In this document: piece after piece, positions 46,612 to 55,564 of the stretch
Layout of the letters: every line of letters starts with the position of its first letter
Numbering within the stretch: position 1 is the stretch's first letter
Assembly: GCF_015476655.1 (NCBI RefSeq)
Contig: NZ_JABFHF010000014.1
Span: forward strand, 1 to 64,000
Length of the DNA: 64,000 bases
Source of the DNA: Aquiflexum lacus
Lineage (GTDB): Bacteria; Bacteroidota; Bacteroidia; Cytophagales; Cyclobacteriaceae
Direction of reading: 5' to 3'
Notes under the pieces: generated by a model
The model's database searches: none
What the model was told of the DNA's origin: nothing
The model's input: the letters and a program-made list of their open reading frames with translations, nothing else
Made by a program: the position numbers and the translations under genes

Positions 46612-47733
46612 TTACACTTTTGATAATAAACCTACCAATTCCCCCCCGGTTTGCCATCCCACTGCAACCCCCATTCCTCCTAACCTGACAGCCATTCCTA
46701 CACGATGATTTACCATCTTTACAATTGGGGTTTTTGAATCGCCAAAGGCCATGATTCCTGCCCATTCCATTTCAAATTCAGGAGGACTTCCGGGCATGAT
46801 GATATTACTGTATATTTCTTTCAGATAATTCCGGATTTTATGATTAATAACCAAATCAGTGCTCTGTTCACCATTGAAATCTATATTTCTCCCTCCTCCC
46901 AACAAAACCCGATTGTCAACATTTCGGAAATAAACATATCCTTTGTCATAATGGAAAGAACCTGTCCAAAGAATTGTTTTAGGAAGTTTTTTGGTAACCA
47001 TGACCAATCCCCTTCCTGGCACAATATCCAATTCTGATATTAGACTTTTGGTAAAGGCATTGGTGCAAACAGCAATTTTCTCTGATTTGAAAGTAATTCC
47101 ACTTTCTCTTTCCCCGACCATGACTGCACCGTTTTCAATATCCAAATGCCTGACTTCAGCACCTGTCAAAATCTTAATATTCAATTGCTGACATCTATCC
47201 CAAAGAGATTGGATGAATCTTCCCGTATCCAACTCGCCTTCATATTTGTTCCTGATTACTTTTAGAACCTTTTTTGAAAACCCGAATTTTGAAATATCCT
47301 TTATTTCATCAAAAACCGGATTCCCGAAAAGCGGATATAAAAGATCATTGATTTTATCCAGTTGATTTAAATCGGCAATTTCATTTTCAGTGATCAACTC
47401 AAATCCACCTGTTGCTTGATATCCCAAAGCTTCATCTCCAAACTCTTCCCTGATGGCACAAAGTCCTGAAAACCTTTTTTCTACAAGATTAGTGACTTCT
47501 TGTTCTGAATGATGATTGAGATCATCCAAAATTTCTGTCAAGCTCCCAAAACAAGCAAAACCTGCATTCTTGGTACTTGCACCACTCGGAAATAATCCCC
47601 GCTCCAAAACCAATATTTTTTTATTGGGAAACAGCTTTTTGTAGCGTATTGCAGTAGAAAGCCCAACAATCCCCCCACCGATTACAATCAGGTCAAAATT
47701 TAAAAAATGCTTCTTTTCCCAAAAACTCAACAT
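46612..47733 (-). CDS. FAD-dependent oxidoreductase, DAO family (2)
   Basis: This 373-residue flavoenzyme of the glycine-oxidase/D-amino-acid-oxidase type opens with the Rossmann signature LIVIGGGIVGLSTAIRYKK (about 15-33) followed by LVLERG, and shows the mid-protein segment ASTKNAGFACFGSLTEI. The C-terminus (MAVRLGGMGVAVGWQTGGELVGLL) completes the FAD site. It likely oxidises an amino acid or amine, but the substrate is not deducible. It is distinct from the DAO gene at 34.6 kb by length and sequence. Upstream, a 23-nt gap separates it from a divergent frame. Confidence 0.87.
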   Translation of the reverse strand: MLSFWEKKHFLNFDLIVIGGGIVGLSTAIRYKKLFPNKKILVLERGLFPSGASTKNAGFACFGSLTEILDDLNHHSEQEVTNLVEKRFSGLCAIREEFGDEALGYQATGGFELITENEIADLNQLDKINDLLYPLFGNPVFDEIKDISKFGFSKKVLKVIRNKYEGELDTGRFIQSLWDRCQQLNIKILTGAEVRHLDIENGAVMVGERESGITFKSEKIAVCTNAFTKSLISELDIVPGRGLVMVTKKLPKTILWTGSFHYDKGYVYFRNVDNRVLLGGGRNIDFNGEQSTDLVINHKIRNYLKEIYSNIIMPGSPPEFEMEWAGIMAFGDSKTPIVKMVNHRVGMAVRLGGMGVAVGWQTGGELVGLLSKV

Positions 47734-47855
47734 TATTTTTTTTTGATTAGAGATATTTGAGGCTATTTATTAATTTAATGCAGATATTCCAAAATAAGCC
47801 CACCTCTTTATTCCGGACTTATGAATATCTCATCTTTAACCAACCCAATATTGCC

Positions 47856-48335
47856 ATGAGAAAAATTGATGAATTATTGTTGGAATATGGCCAAAGCCAC
47901 CAAAATGAAACAAACAAAACAATACATTGGATTTGTGTTCCGGCCATATTCTTCAGTATAGTAGGATTGGTTTATAGCATTCCTGCAGATCAATTGTCAA
48001 CTCTGCTTCCCTTTTTGCAAGGTTTTGCCAATTGGGCTACTATAATTTTGATCATCATTCTTTTTTATTATTTATCCTTATCCCCACCATTGGCATTGGG
48101 AATGTTCTTCTTCTCTGCTCTTTGTCTTGCATTGGCCAATATGATTGATTTAATGTCTCCTGTACCTTTGTGGGCTATCAGCTTGATCATTTTTAGTTTG
48201 GCTTGGATCTTCCAGTTTTATGGACACAAAATCGAAGGTAAGAAACCTTCCTTTTTTAAGGATATTCAATTCTTGTTGATTGGTCCCGCTTGGTTGATGC
48301 ATTTTATATATAAAAGACTTGGGTTGGCTTATTGA
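47856..48335 (+). CDS. DUF962/Mpo1-like membrane protein
   Basis: This 159-residue membrane protein with about four hydrophobic segments matches the YGL010w/Mpo1 family. It opens MRKIDELLLEYGQSHQNETNKTIHW, containing the conserved His residues of the N-terminal motif (YxxxHxNxxNxxxHxxGxP), and ends LLIGPAWLMHFIYKRLGLAY. Yeast Mpo1 is an Fe-dependent dioxygenase in 2-hydroxy fatty-acid breakdown. Whether bacterial homologs do the same is unknown. The ATG at 47856 was chosen because homologs begin at this motif; an upstream ATG would add 33 unlike residues. Confidence 0.85.
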   Translation: MRKIDELLLEYGQSHQNETNKTIHWICVPAIFFSIVGLVYSIPADQLSTLLPFLQGFANWATIILIIILFYYLSLSPPLALGMFFFSALCLALANMIDLMSPVPLWAISLIIFSLAWIFQFYGHKIEGKKPSFFKDIQFLLIGPAWLMHFIYKRLGLAY

Positions 48336-48370
48336 TTTCAATTAAAGGAGAGTTATTAAATCTGATATTG

Positions 48371-48378
48371 TATTTTTG
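48371..48378 (+). promoter_or_regulatory. Possible -7 element for the CPA2 antiporter gene
   Basis: TATTTTTG matches TANNTTTG and lies 34 nt before the ATG at 48413. No clear TTTG is found 19-21 nt upstream, so only the -7 half is supported. Confidence 0.4.
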
Positions 48379-48412
48379 ACAAATTACAATCCATTAAAAA
48401 TAATTTTCCTTT

Positions 48413-50425
48413 ATGTATAGCTTCCTTATTTCCTCTGTTGAATTGCCCATGTTGTCAGATATAGTCCTGATTTTTGGACTTGCTACATTGGTGATTTTAT
48501 TGTTCATGAGGCTTAAAATCCCTACTATCATCGGGTTTTTGTTTACAGGAGCTATTGCAGGGCCTTATGGATTATCGTTGGTTCAGGCCTCTACCACCGT
48601 TGAAGTCCTTTCCGAGATAGGAGTAATCTTGCTGCTTTTTGTTATTGGGATGGAATTCTCATTAAAGAGTCTTCTCTCTATCAAAAAGGCAGTTTTTATA
48701 GGTGGCTCCTTGCAGGTATCCATCACTATTTTGGTCACCACTTTTATTTCCTATTTCCTTGGTTTTGATTGGAATGTGGCCGTTTTTATTGGTTTCCTTT
48801 TCTCTCTAAGTAGTACTGCAATTGTATTGAAGCTTTTACAGGAAGGAGGACAGGTAAATACCATTCCCGGCAGGACCACTTTGGCCATTTTGATTTTCCA
48901 AGATGTGGTGATTGTTCCGTTAATGCTGTTCACCCCGATGTTGGCAGGAGAAAGTGACAACATTGCCTTATCGCTCTTTTTAATGGCCGTAAAAGGGGCA
49001 GTCGTCATATTAATCACCATTGTGAGTGCCAAATACCTGGTACCAAATCTCTTGTTCAGGATAGCAAAATCCAGAAATGAAGAGTTGTTTTTACTAAGTA
49101 TAATCGTCATCTGTTTTGCAGTAGCCTATTTGACTTCCTTATTGGGACTCTCCCTGGGTTTGGGTGCTTTCCTTGCTGGACTCATTATCAGTGAATCCGA
49201 CTATAGTCATCATGCCACAGGGAAAATCCTTCCTTTTAGGGAAGTGTTTCTCAGCTTTTTCTTTGTATCGGTGGGTATGTTGTTTGACATAACTTTTCTA
49301 TTCTCCCATATTTTTGTCATCATCGGACTGACGCTTCTGACTTTTGTGGTGAAGTTTGTAATTGTTTCCCTTTCGGTAAGAGCAATTGGCCAAGGATTTA
49401 AGGAGGCATTTATGGTTGGCTTTTCTATCTTTCAAGTCGGTGAATTTTCGCTTTTATTGGCCAAGGTTGGGATGACATATAGCTTGTTTGATGATGAAAC
49501 TTATCAGTACTTTCTTGCGATTTCTATCATCACCATGGCCGTAACCCCTTTTGTTCTGAAAAAAAGAGAGGAACTCGCATGCTGGATACTCAACCTTCCC
49601 TTGCCAAGCAGACTGAATAAAAGGTTTGGAAATGAAAACATCCCCGAAACTTCACTGAAAGATGACAGTCTAAAAGACCATTTGGTCATCATTGGATATG
49701 GATTGAACGGACACAACCTTTCCAAAGCGGCCAAATCAGCAAATATCCCCTACGCTATTATCGAAATGAATCCCGAAACAGTTAGGACTGAAGCATTGAA
49801 TGGTGAACCAATTATGTATGGGGATGCCTCTAATCAATCTGTTCTGGAGCATATCAACATACATAAGGCAAGGGTGGCAGTTATAGCCATTTCCAATGCT
49901 GATGCTACGAAAAGAATCATAGCGACCATCAGACATATAACGCAAAATCCCTACGTCATTGTGAGAACAAGGTATGTCAATGAAATGGAAGAAAACCATA
50001 AACTCGGTGCCGATGAAGTCATTCCTGAGGAATTTGAAACCTCCATTGAAATATTCAACAGGGTTCTTCACAAGTATCTTGTGCCTAGGCATGATATTGA
50101 AGAATTCACTGCTGAGGTGAGGTCACATAACTATGAAATGTTCAGGGGCACGACAGACGTTACTTCAAGATTTAAAATAGATTTACCCGAAATTAATTTT
50201 GTTAGCCTCAAGGTCGAAAAAGATACTGGCGATTTCATCAATGTCTCCATCAAAGACGCACGAATTAGGGAAGTGGTTGGAGTAAATGTTGTTGCCATCA
50301 AAAGAGGCGAAAAAACCATCACAGAAATCACAGGTGACCAAAAGCTAAAACTTGGGGACACTGTATATGTCGTAGGAAAAATGGAAGCTATCGAGGCCTT
50401 TCAAGCAGAAATTGAGGTGGATTAG
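48413..50425 (+). CDS. CPA2-type cation/proton antiporter with RCK regulatory domains (KefB/KefC-like)
   Basis: This 670-residue protein has an antiporter domain (about 1-395, around 12 helices, with LSSTAIVLKLL and FQDVVIVPLML motifs), then an RCK-N domain (about 420-545) containing the Rossmann motif IIGYGLNGHNL and IMYGDASNQSVLEHI. An RCK-C/TrkA-C domain (about 580-670) closes it. KefB/C relatives eject K+ in exchange for protons under ligand control, commonly glutathione adducts or nucleotide. The exact ligand here is unknown. Its last bases overlap the stop of the convergent patatin gene. Confidence 0.93.
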   Translation: MYSFLISSVELPMLSDIVLIFGLATLVILLFMRLKIPTIIGFLFTGAIAGPYGLSLVQASTTVEVLSEIGVILLLFVIGMEFSLKSLLSIKKAVFIGGSLQVSITILVTTFISYFLGFDWNVAVFIGFLFSLSSTAIVLKLLQEGGQVNTIPGRTTLAILIFQDVVIVPLMLFTPMLAGESDNIALSLFLMAVKGAVVILITIVSAKYLVPNLLFRIAKSRNEELFLLSIIVICFAVAYLTSLLGLSLGLGAFLAGLIISESDYSHHATGKILPFREVFLSFFFVSVGMLFDITFLFSHIFVIIGLTLLTFVVKFVIVSLSVRAIGQGFKEAFMVGFSIFQVGEFSLLLAKVGMTYSLFDDETYQYFLAISIITMAVTPFVLKKREELACWILNLPLPSRLNKRFGNENIPETSLKDDSLKDHLVIIGYGLNGHNLSKAAKSANIPYAIIEMNPETVRTEALNGEPIMYGDASNQSVLEHINIHKARVAVIAISNADATKRIIATIRHITQNPYVIVRTRYVNEMEENHKLGADEVIPEEFETSIEIFNRVLHKYLVPRHDIEEFTAEVRSHNYEMFRGTTDVTSRFKIDLPEINFVSLKVEKDTGDFINVSIKDARIREVVGVNVVAIKRGEKTITEITGDQKLKLGDTVYVVGKMEAIEAFQAEIEVD

Positions 50426-52713
50426 GGCATTCGCGATAAAAATTCTAACTGTCTAATTTTCTCCAATGAAAGTCTGTTTTGTGGACTATTGATATTGTCA
50501 ATGATGGATTTTTTCTCTCTTGCTGTCAGTCTCCAATTTAGAGAGGCACGTTGGATATCCTGGTCAATGGGGCTGAAGGGTCCCAATTGATCGGCCAAAC
50601 CACGGTCCCTGAGATATTGCAAAGTGGAGTATTCAAATTCAATTCGTTCCAATTCGAAATCCATTGTTTCTTTCATCCTGGTGAATAGCACTTCATTGTT
50701 CAGTGTCTGAACATTGTCCCAATTGATGTAAATATTTTTGACAGGGGTGAAAAGTTTCTCGAAAAATCTCGGTAATGCCTTTTGTTCAATTTCCGTGAAT
50801 TTTTCTGAATCCCTTATGGTGACCAAAACCACTCCTGAAGTATTTTCTTTGATCCAATCCTGAAAAATGTACATAAAACGTAGGGCATCCTGAACTCCAA
50901 AATTATCCGAAAGTCCAGAATCCATAGTCTGCATTTGAGGTTTGGAAGGAAGTTGGATATTCGGAGTAATAAAAGGAAAAGTAGCCCCCATCCTGAGTGC
51001 GCTTATAAATCTTAGATTTTTCGCATCGTGGTCAACAAACATTCTTTGAAAATCAATGGATTGGCTTTTCTCATCAAATCCTTCAGTTCTATCCAACGAA
51101 ATACCCATGTAGGACATGGGATACGGAGCAATAATTAATTTCCTACCATCATTGGTAATCAAAGGAGTAATGGGCATCATGGGTATCTGACTTTTAAACT
51201 CAGGTTCAAGATATTCAGAAATGGGCTTTTCCATCACTTTTCCCGTATTGATATTCAATTGGTTTTCAAAGGAATAGCCCCTATCCTTTAGGTGTTTTCT
51301 CCCATTGTATTCAAAATATTGGTTCCTGATAAGCATATCATTTACCAACATGGTGAAAATGATAGGATTGAGGTTATCAGAAGAAATCTGGTCCAGATAT
51401 TTTTCATCCAAATATTGTAATTCTGAATCATCCTGATTCCTCAAATAGAGTTCTCTGAAAAATGCAGCACCAATCACACCTCCTGATGCCCCACTGATCA
51501 TTTGTGTATGACGAAAAAGCTGACCTCCTGAGACAGCTTCAGCGTCTTGAAGAACTTTCAATGTCCACAAAGCCGCCCTTTGACCTCCCCCACTGACTGC
51601 CACAAAGACTATTTTGGGCTTTTCATTTTCCGGGAATTTTTTACGCCAGTTATCTAAAATATTCAAGGTAAATTTCTTATCCTTTTCTACACTATCTTGA
51701 TGTAGTATAGCTTTCAAATTGTCAAGATTGTAAGCTGCAGGCTCTCTATTATAATCTAAACCAAATGCAGTGTGGGGTCTGTTGAGCCATTCAGTATTGG
51801 ATACATAATTGAAAAGTAAAAAAGCACCCAATACTACCGGTGTTGCCCACTCCCGCAACCAAAAGGTAACTGCTCCAACCAGCATGGTTAAAATCGAAAA
51901 TAATAACATGCCACTGGCAGCGGCAGGAATTTGTAGTATCGGATTTTCTCGAAACAATCCCATCACCAATATCAGACTGATCAGTACTGTCTGAATGATA
52001 AACATATTCAGGTGATTTTGATCAAAAACCCGCAGCAATTGATTGGCTTCAAATCTGGAAAGGTCCTGACGAATTTCCTTGAACCTGAAATTGATATCCA
52101 AGTATTCTACTACTTTATCTTTTTGATTTTGACTCTCTTTAATTCTCTTGAGCATATTTGCTCTTGGCAATCTTGTCTTTCTCAATCTCTTTTCAACATT
52201 CCCCGCAAAAAGAATAAAAAAATCTTTGTTGGTAAGTCCAAAATATAAAAACATCAAGGTATAGGTTGTAACTGTCCCTCCTGAAAAACCCAGAAAATAA
52301 TTAAGGACAATCCAATTGCTTTCATGCTCATTGTCCAATTGAAAACTTATAAAAGCAAAAAGATAAAGAATATAATAAAAGAGGGGAATGATCGAATTAT
52401 TGAGGCAAAAATGGATAAATGGTCGAGGAATGACTGCCAAGAACTTGAATTTTGCACCATCCAATATATAAGTAGTCATGTGGAATGACATGGTAAAAAT
52501 ACCCAAGGCTACCCCTACAAAGAAAAACCCTTGCCAAGACACCCTGTTAAGGTATTCGGGATCCAACAAAAGATAGGGCAGGCCGATGACCGTTCCAAAA
52601 CTTTGGAATGCAATCAACACCAGCAGAAACCATAAAGATAACAATAACAGGTTTTTCTTTAGGTGCAAAAACAATAACTGAATCGGGAAGCTGTAGATGA
52701 TTTTTTGCCACAT
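50422..52713 (-). CDS. Membrane-anchored patatin-like phospholipase
   Basis: This 763-residue protein has an N-terminal half rich in hydrophobic helices (about 14-310) and a C-terminal patatin domain (about 365-760). The oxyanion site reads AVSGGGQRAA (near 372) and the nucleophile elbow SGASGGV (near 408). The Asp of the dyad is in MDSGLSDNFG (near 598), with D-S-G replacing the usual DG[GA]. Patatins hydrolyse acyl chains from phospholipids or acylglycerols. The large membrane domain is not typical and suggests action on membrane lipids. It is monocistronic and convergent with the CPA2 gene. Confidence 0.82.
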   Translation of the reverse strand: MWQKIIYSFPIQLLFLHLKKNLLLLSLWFLLVLIAFQSFGTVIGLPYLLLDPEYLNRVSWQGFFFVGVALGIFTMSFHMTTYILDGAKFKFLAVIPRPFIHFCLNNSIIPLFYYILYLFAFISFQLDNEHESNWIVLNYFLGFSGGTVTTYTLMFLYFGLTNKDFFILFAGNVEKRLRKTRLPRANMLKRIKESQNQKDKVVEYLDINFRFKEIRQDLSRFEANQLLRVFDQNHLNMFIIQTVLISLILVMGLFRENPILQIPAAASGMLLFSILTMLVGAVTFWLREWATPVVLGAFLLFNYVSNTEWLNRPHTAFGLDYNREPAAYNLDNLKAILHQDSVEKDKKFTLNILDNWRKKFPENEKPKIVFVAVSGGGQRAALWTLKVLQDAEAVSGGQLFRHTQMISGASGGVIGAAFFRELYLRNQDDSELQYLDEKYLDQISSDNLNPIIFTMLVNDMLIRNQYFEYNGRKHLKDRGYSFENQLNINTGKVMEKPISEYLEPEFKSQIPMMPITPLITNDGRKLIIAPYPMSYMGISLDRTEGFDEKSQSIDFQRMFVDHDAKNLRFISALRMGATFPFITPNIQLPSKPQMQTMDSGLSDNFGVQDALRFMYIFQDWIKENTSGVVLVTIRDSEKFTEIEQKALPRFFEKLFTPVKNIYINWDNVQTLNNEVLFTRMKETMDFELERIEFEYSTLQYLRDRGLADQLGPFSPIDQDIQRASLNWRLTAREKKSIIDNINSPQNRLSLEKIRQLEFLSRMP

Positions 52714-52834
52714 GTGTTTTTGATTCTTGCAAAATATACGGGAATTTTTAAAAGATTTCTAAATGAATGTTTTTTCATTGTGGCTTTTGCCAATATCCAT
52801 TACCTTCGCTGCTCTAATAAAATGTTGATTAAGT

Positions 52835-53434
52835 ATGAGGATTTGGTTTTTGTGTAAGGTTAAATACGCCAAAGAAAATGAGCAGGGATTGCTCAAAAAT
52901 GTTTCTGAACAATACCTGGTAGATGCGGTATCCTTTACCGAAGCTGAGGCCAGGATTTATGATATGCTGGGTTCCGTCATCAGAGGTGATTTTCAGGTGA
53001 CCAACATCAGCAAAAGCAATTTTGTGGATGTTTTTTTCTTTGAAGATATAGATATCTGGCACAAGTGCAAGATCAGCTATATTGTAACAGATGGTGACAG
53101 TGGCAAAGAAAAAAAAGTCACCCAATTTATGTTGGTGACTGCCCATGATGTTAAGGAAGCCTATGACCGGATCCATGAAAGCCTGAGCAATATGTTGGTT
53201 TCTTTCAGGGTTCCTGAGGTGACCGAAAGCCCCATTGTGGAAGTTTTCCCTTATGAAAAAGATGACGAAGAATTGCTACCCCCGCCTCCTTCCAATCTTA
53301 AACCATTGAGTGAAGTGAAAGCTGAACAGGAGAGAAGGGAAGATTCCAGGGCAGCAAACAATCTATCTGAAGCTGGTAGTTTTAACCATGAGGAAGAGGC
53401 AGCAGAGTTGAGAGAGTATAAAGGAGAAGAATAA
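52835..53434 (+). CDS. DUF4494 family protein
   Basis: This is a 199-residue soluble protein of unknown function from a Bacteroidota-specific family. The N-terminal 130 residues contain the family pattern (MRIWFLCKVKYAKENEQGLL, SEQYLVDAVSFTEAEARIY, and TQFMLVTAHDVKEAYDRIHESL split near 97-118). The remaining ~60 residues are acidic and low-complexity, unlike the core. No motif for catalysis is seen. It is followed by a strong hairpin terminator and is probably monocistronic. Confidence 0.87.
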   Translation: MRIWFLCKVKYAKENEQGLLKNVSEQYLVDAVSFTEAEARIYDMLGSVIRGDFQVTNISKSNFVDVFFFEDIDIWHKCKISYIVTDGDSGKEKKVTQFMLVTAHDVKEAYDRIHESLSNMLVSFRVPEVTESPIVEVFPYEKDDEELLPPPPSNLKPLSEVKAEQERREDSRAANNLSEAGSFNHEEEAAELREYKGEE

Positions 53435-53476
53435 ATCTTTAAATTAATTTCTGAACACCGTTTGTATTGAATTTTT

Positions 53477-53510
53477 CAGAGGGCAAGTCAAGTTGCCCTC
53501 TGTTGTTTTT
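53477..53510 (+). terminator. Intrinsic terminator after the DUF4494 gene
   Basis: CAGAGGGCAA (53477-53486) and TTGCCCTCTG (53493-53502) form a perfect ten-base-pair stem with a six-base loop (GTCAAG), followed by the T-rich TTGTTTTT. It lies 43 nt after the stop codon. Confidence 0.92.
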
Positions 53511-53692
53511 GAAGTATTTCACGATTCTTTTAAAAATCATTGATTTTTGATGAAAATTGACTAAATATCTTTTAGATTTTTTTTAAAAAAATTATGGCTA
53601 AACTTAAACGTTGTTTCACTTTTGGGTTCTATGAGAAGGGTTTTCTTTTGCAGATTCAATAATTGGACCCAGAAGGATATTAGTTTGTAAAC

Positions 53693-54739
53693 ATGAAAAA
53701 CCGGATTTTAATATTTTGCATACTGATTACTTCTTGTATCGATCCATATACAGTAGAAGCTCCCGAAATGGAAAGTATGCTGAGTGTCGAAGGCCATATC
53801 ACCGACGGACCGGGGCCACATATCCTCAAGGTCAGCAGAACAGCTACTTATGGAAGTGTATTTGTGGATTTTATCAGACCTGTTGTTCAAGCAAATGTGG
53901 CGATCAGAGAATTTGAAACAGGTCTTATGATTTTTCTAAATGAAGTAAGGCAAGGCGTTTATGAAACTCCCGCCGGCTTCAGTGCTACAACAGGCAACAG
54001 CTATTCCTTATCAATCACCACTCGGGAAGGATTTGAATATACTTCATTTCCTTCCAAAGCCACTAAGGCTCCCTCTCTTGATTCGCTAACTTATCATACC
54101 ATAACCATCCCTTCCAACGACAGGCTTAATCCCAGGTCAGGGATAGAGTTGGTTGCCCACTTCAGTGATCCTTCTGATGAAAGGAATTATTATTTCTGGA
54201 ATATCAAAAACGCTGTTTCCACTTTCGAGACCTATCCGGAATTTTTCAAACCCCCAAGATCTTTGCCTACTAATCCTTATCAACCAAAAGATTGCTGTAA
54301 GTACTGTAATTTACCGGGTTTTTCTGCTTCCCGTGGGCTATATCTAGATGATGACATCAATTTCAATGGCCTCAGAACAAGCCAAATCGCAGGTTATATA
54401 GAAGATGATGGTTACAGATTGACATTTAGATACAGGTTTAACTTTGAGCAAATGGCCATATCGGAGGAGACATACAGGTATCTGAGGTTAGTAAATCAGC
54501 AGATGACATTAACCGGAAGTGTTTTTGATCCGCCCCCTGCCAATATCAGAGGAAATATGATCAGTATTACCAATCCTGATGAAACGGTGTTGGGACATCT
54601 CTTTGCTGCTGGAGTATCCAGAAAAAAAGTAAGTCTGAGAGGCTCTGAATTGAATCTTTTACAGTTTCAGCAACCATTTAATGATGATTGTAGGGAGTTG
54701 ATAAATGCAGTAGAATCCACAGATTGGTTTGAAGATTGA
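53693..54739 (+). CDS. DUF4249 family lipoprotein
   Basis: This 348-residue protein has a lipoprotein signal ending in LITSC (Cys at residue 15). DUF4249 proteins are beta-rich and usually encoded next to TonB-dependent receptors, so they probably help them take up substrates. Typical segments are LSVEGHITDGPGPHILKVSRT (near 28-48) and YETPAGFSATTGNSYSLSI. A Cys-rich patch DCCKYCNLPG lies near 200, and the protein ends with further Cys (DDCREL). Here no receptor is adjacent, so the gene is an orphan; its promoter was not found in the 258-nt upstream spacer. Confidence 0.85.
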   Translation: MKNRILIFCILITSCIDPYTVEAPEMESMLSVEGHITDGPGPHILKVSRTATYGSVFVDFIRPVVQANVAIREFETGLMIFLNEVRQGVYETPAGFSATTGNSYSLSITTREGFEYTSFPSKATKAPSLDSLTYHTITIPSNDRLNPRSGIELVAHFSDPSDERNYYFWNIKNAVSTFETYPEFFKPPRSLPTNPYQPKDCCKYCNLPGFSASRGLYLDDDINFNGLRTSQIAGYIEDDGYRLTFRYRFNFEQMAISEETYRYLRLVNQQMTLTGSVFDPPPANIRGNMISITNPDETVLGHLFAAGVSRKKVSLRGSELNLLQFQQPFNDDCRELINAVESTDWFED

Positions 54740-54770
54740 CCAGCTTCGGTCTTCCGACTCCGGTCTCCCC

Positions 54771-54787
54771 TGCCTACCGGATAGGCA
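54771..54787. repeat. Hairpin in a GC-skewed intergenic repeat
   Basis: TGCCTA (54771-54776) and TAGGCA (54782-54787) pair around CCGGA. It sits within a short pyrimidine-rich repeat-like tract (TTCGGTCTTCCGACTCCGGTC, 54745-54765, broken into CGGTC words), downstream of the DUF4249 gene. A possible bidirectional stem between two convergent genes, without a clear T-run. Confidence 0.5.
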
Positions 54788-54846
54788 AACGTCCTTTTTG
54801 TGAAAGAATTTTAGGTTACTGGAAAGAAATCATATAACCACATTTT

Positions 54847-55446
54847 TTAATTCCTCAATTGATTATCAATCACAAATCGAATCAAATCATCCATAGAAAT
54901 ACCAGCTTTTTCAGACGCATCTGCAATATCCTCCCGACTGACCTGAGCAGCAAAGCTTTTGTCCTTCAGTCTTTTTTTGACCCCTTTGATTTCCATACCT
55001 TCATATCCTTGGGGCCTCATCAGAGAATAGGCGTGGACAAATCCGGACAATTCATCGAAAGCATACAGCATTTTATCCATCTCAGATTCCGGTTCCACTC
55101 CAAAATAGCTTGGTCCATGACTGGCAATTGCCCTGATGATCCGTGGATCAATCTGCCTTGATTCAAGTTCTTCAATGATTTTTCGGCAGTGTTCATCAGG
55201 CCATTGATCCCAATCTGCATCATGCAGCAAACCTGTTACATGCCACATGAGCTGGGTTTCTTCATCATATCCTTTAGATTTTGCAAAGGCTTTCATCAAA
55301 TGTCCGACCTGCTGCATATGAAAAAGCAGTTTTTCATTTTTAACCCAATCCCTCAAAAGGCTCATTGCTTCCCTCTCAGAGATATAATTCCCAATATTTT
55401 TCTGATTTCCAAATTCATTTCTGTTAAGAAGATGTATTGATTCCAT
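54847..55446 (-). CDS. HD domain phosphohydrolase
   Basis: This 199-residue soluble protein has an HD fold in its middle: the N-terminal His near FHMQQVGHLMKAF (about 42-54), the signature GLLHDADWDQWPDEH (about 72-86) and IIRAIASHGP (about 98-107). Such domains hydrolyse phosphate monoesters or phosphodiesters, mostly nucleotides, with divalent metal. Substrate is unknown. The ATG at 55446 gives a ~27-residue leader before the first family-like helix. MSLLRDWV at residue 28 is an alternative start. It converges on the DUF4249 gene. Confidence 0.85.
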   Translation of the reverse strand: MESIHLLNRNEFGNQKNIGNYISEREAMSLLRDWVKNEKLLFHMQQVGHLMKAFAKSKGYDEETQLMWHVTGLLHDADWDQWPDEHCRKIIEELESRQIDPRIIRAIASHGPSYFGVEPESEMDKMLYAFDELSGFVHAYSLMRPQGYEGMEIKGVKKRLKDKSFAAQVSREDIADASEKAGISMDDLIRFVIDNQLRN

Positions 55447-55564
55447 AATTCCTTGATTATTTTAAACCTTATTTTTTGCTTTTTATATTATTATTTATGT
55501 TCTTTGTTAATCTAATTATTTTTAAAAATTCACGCAATACCAAATAATTACGGCCTATTAAACT

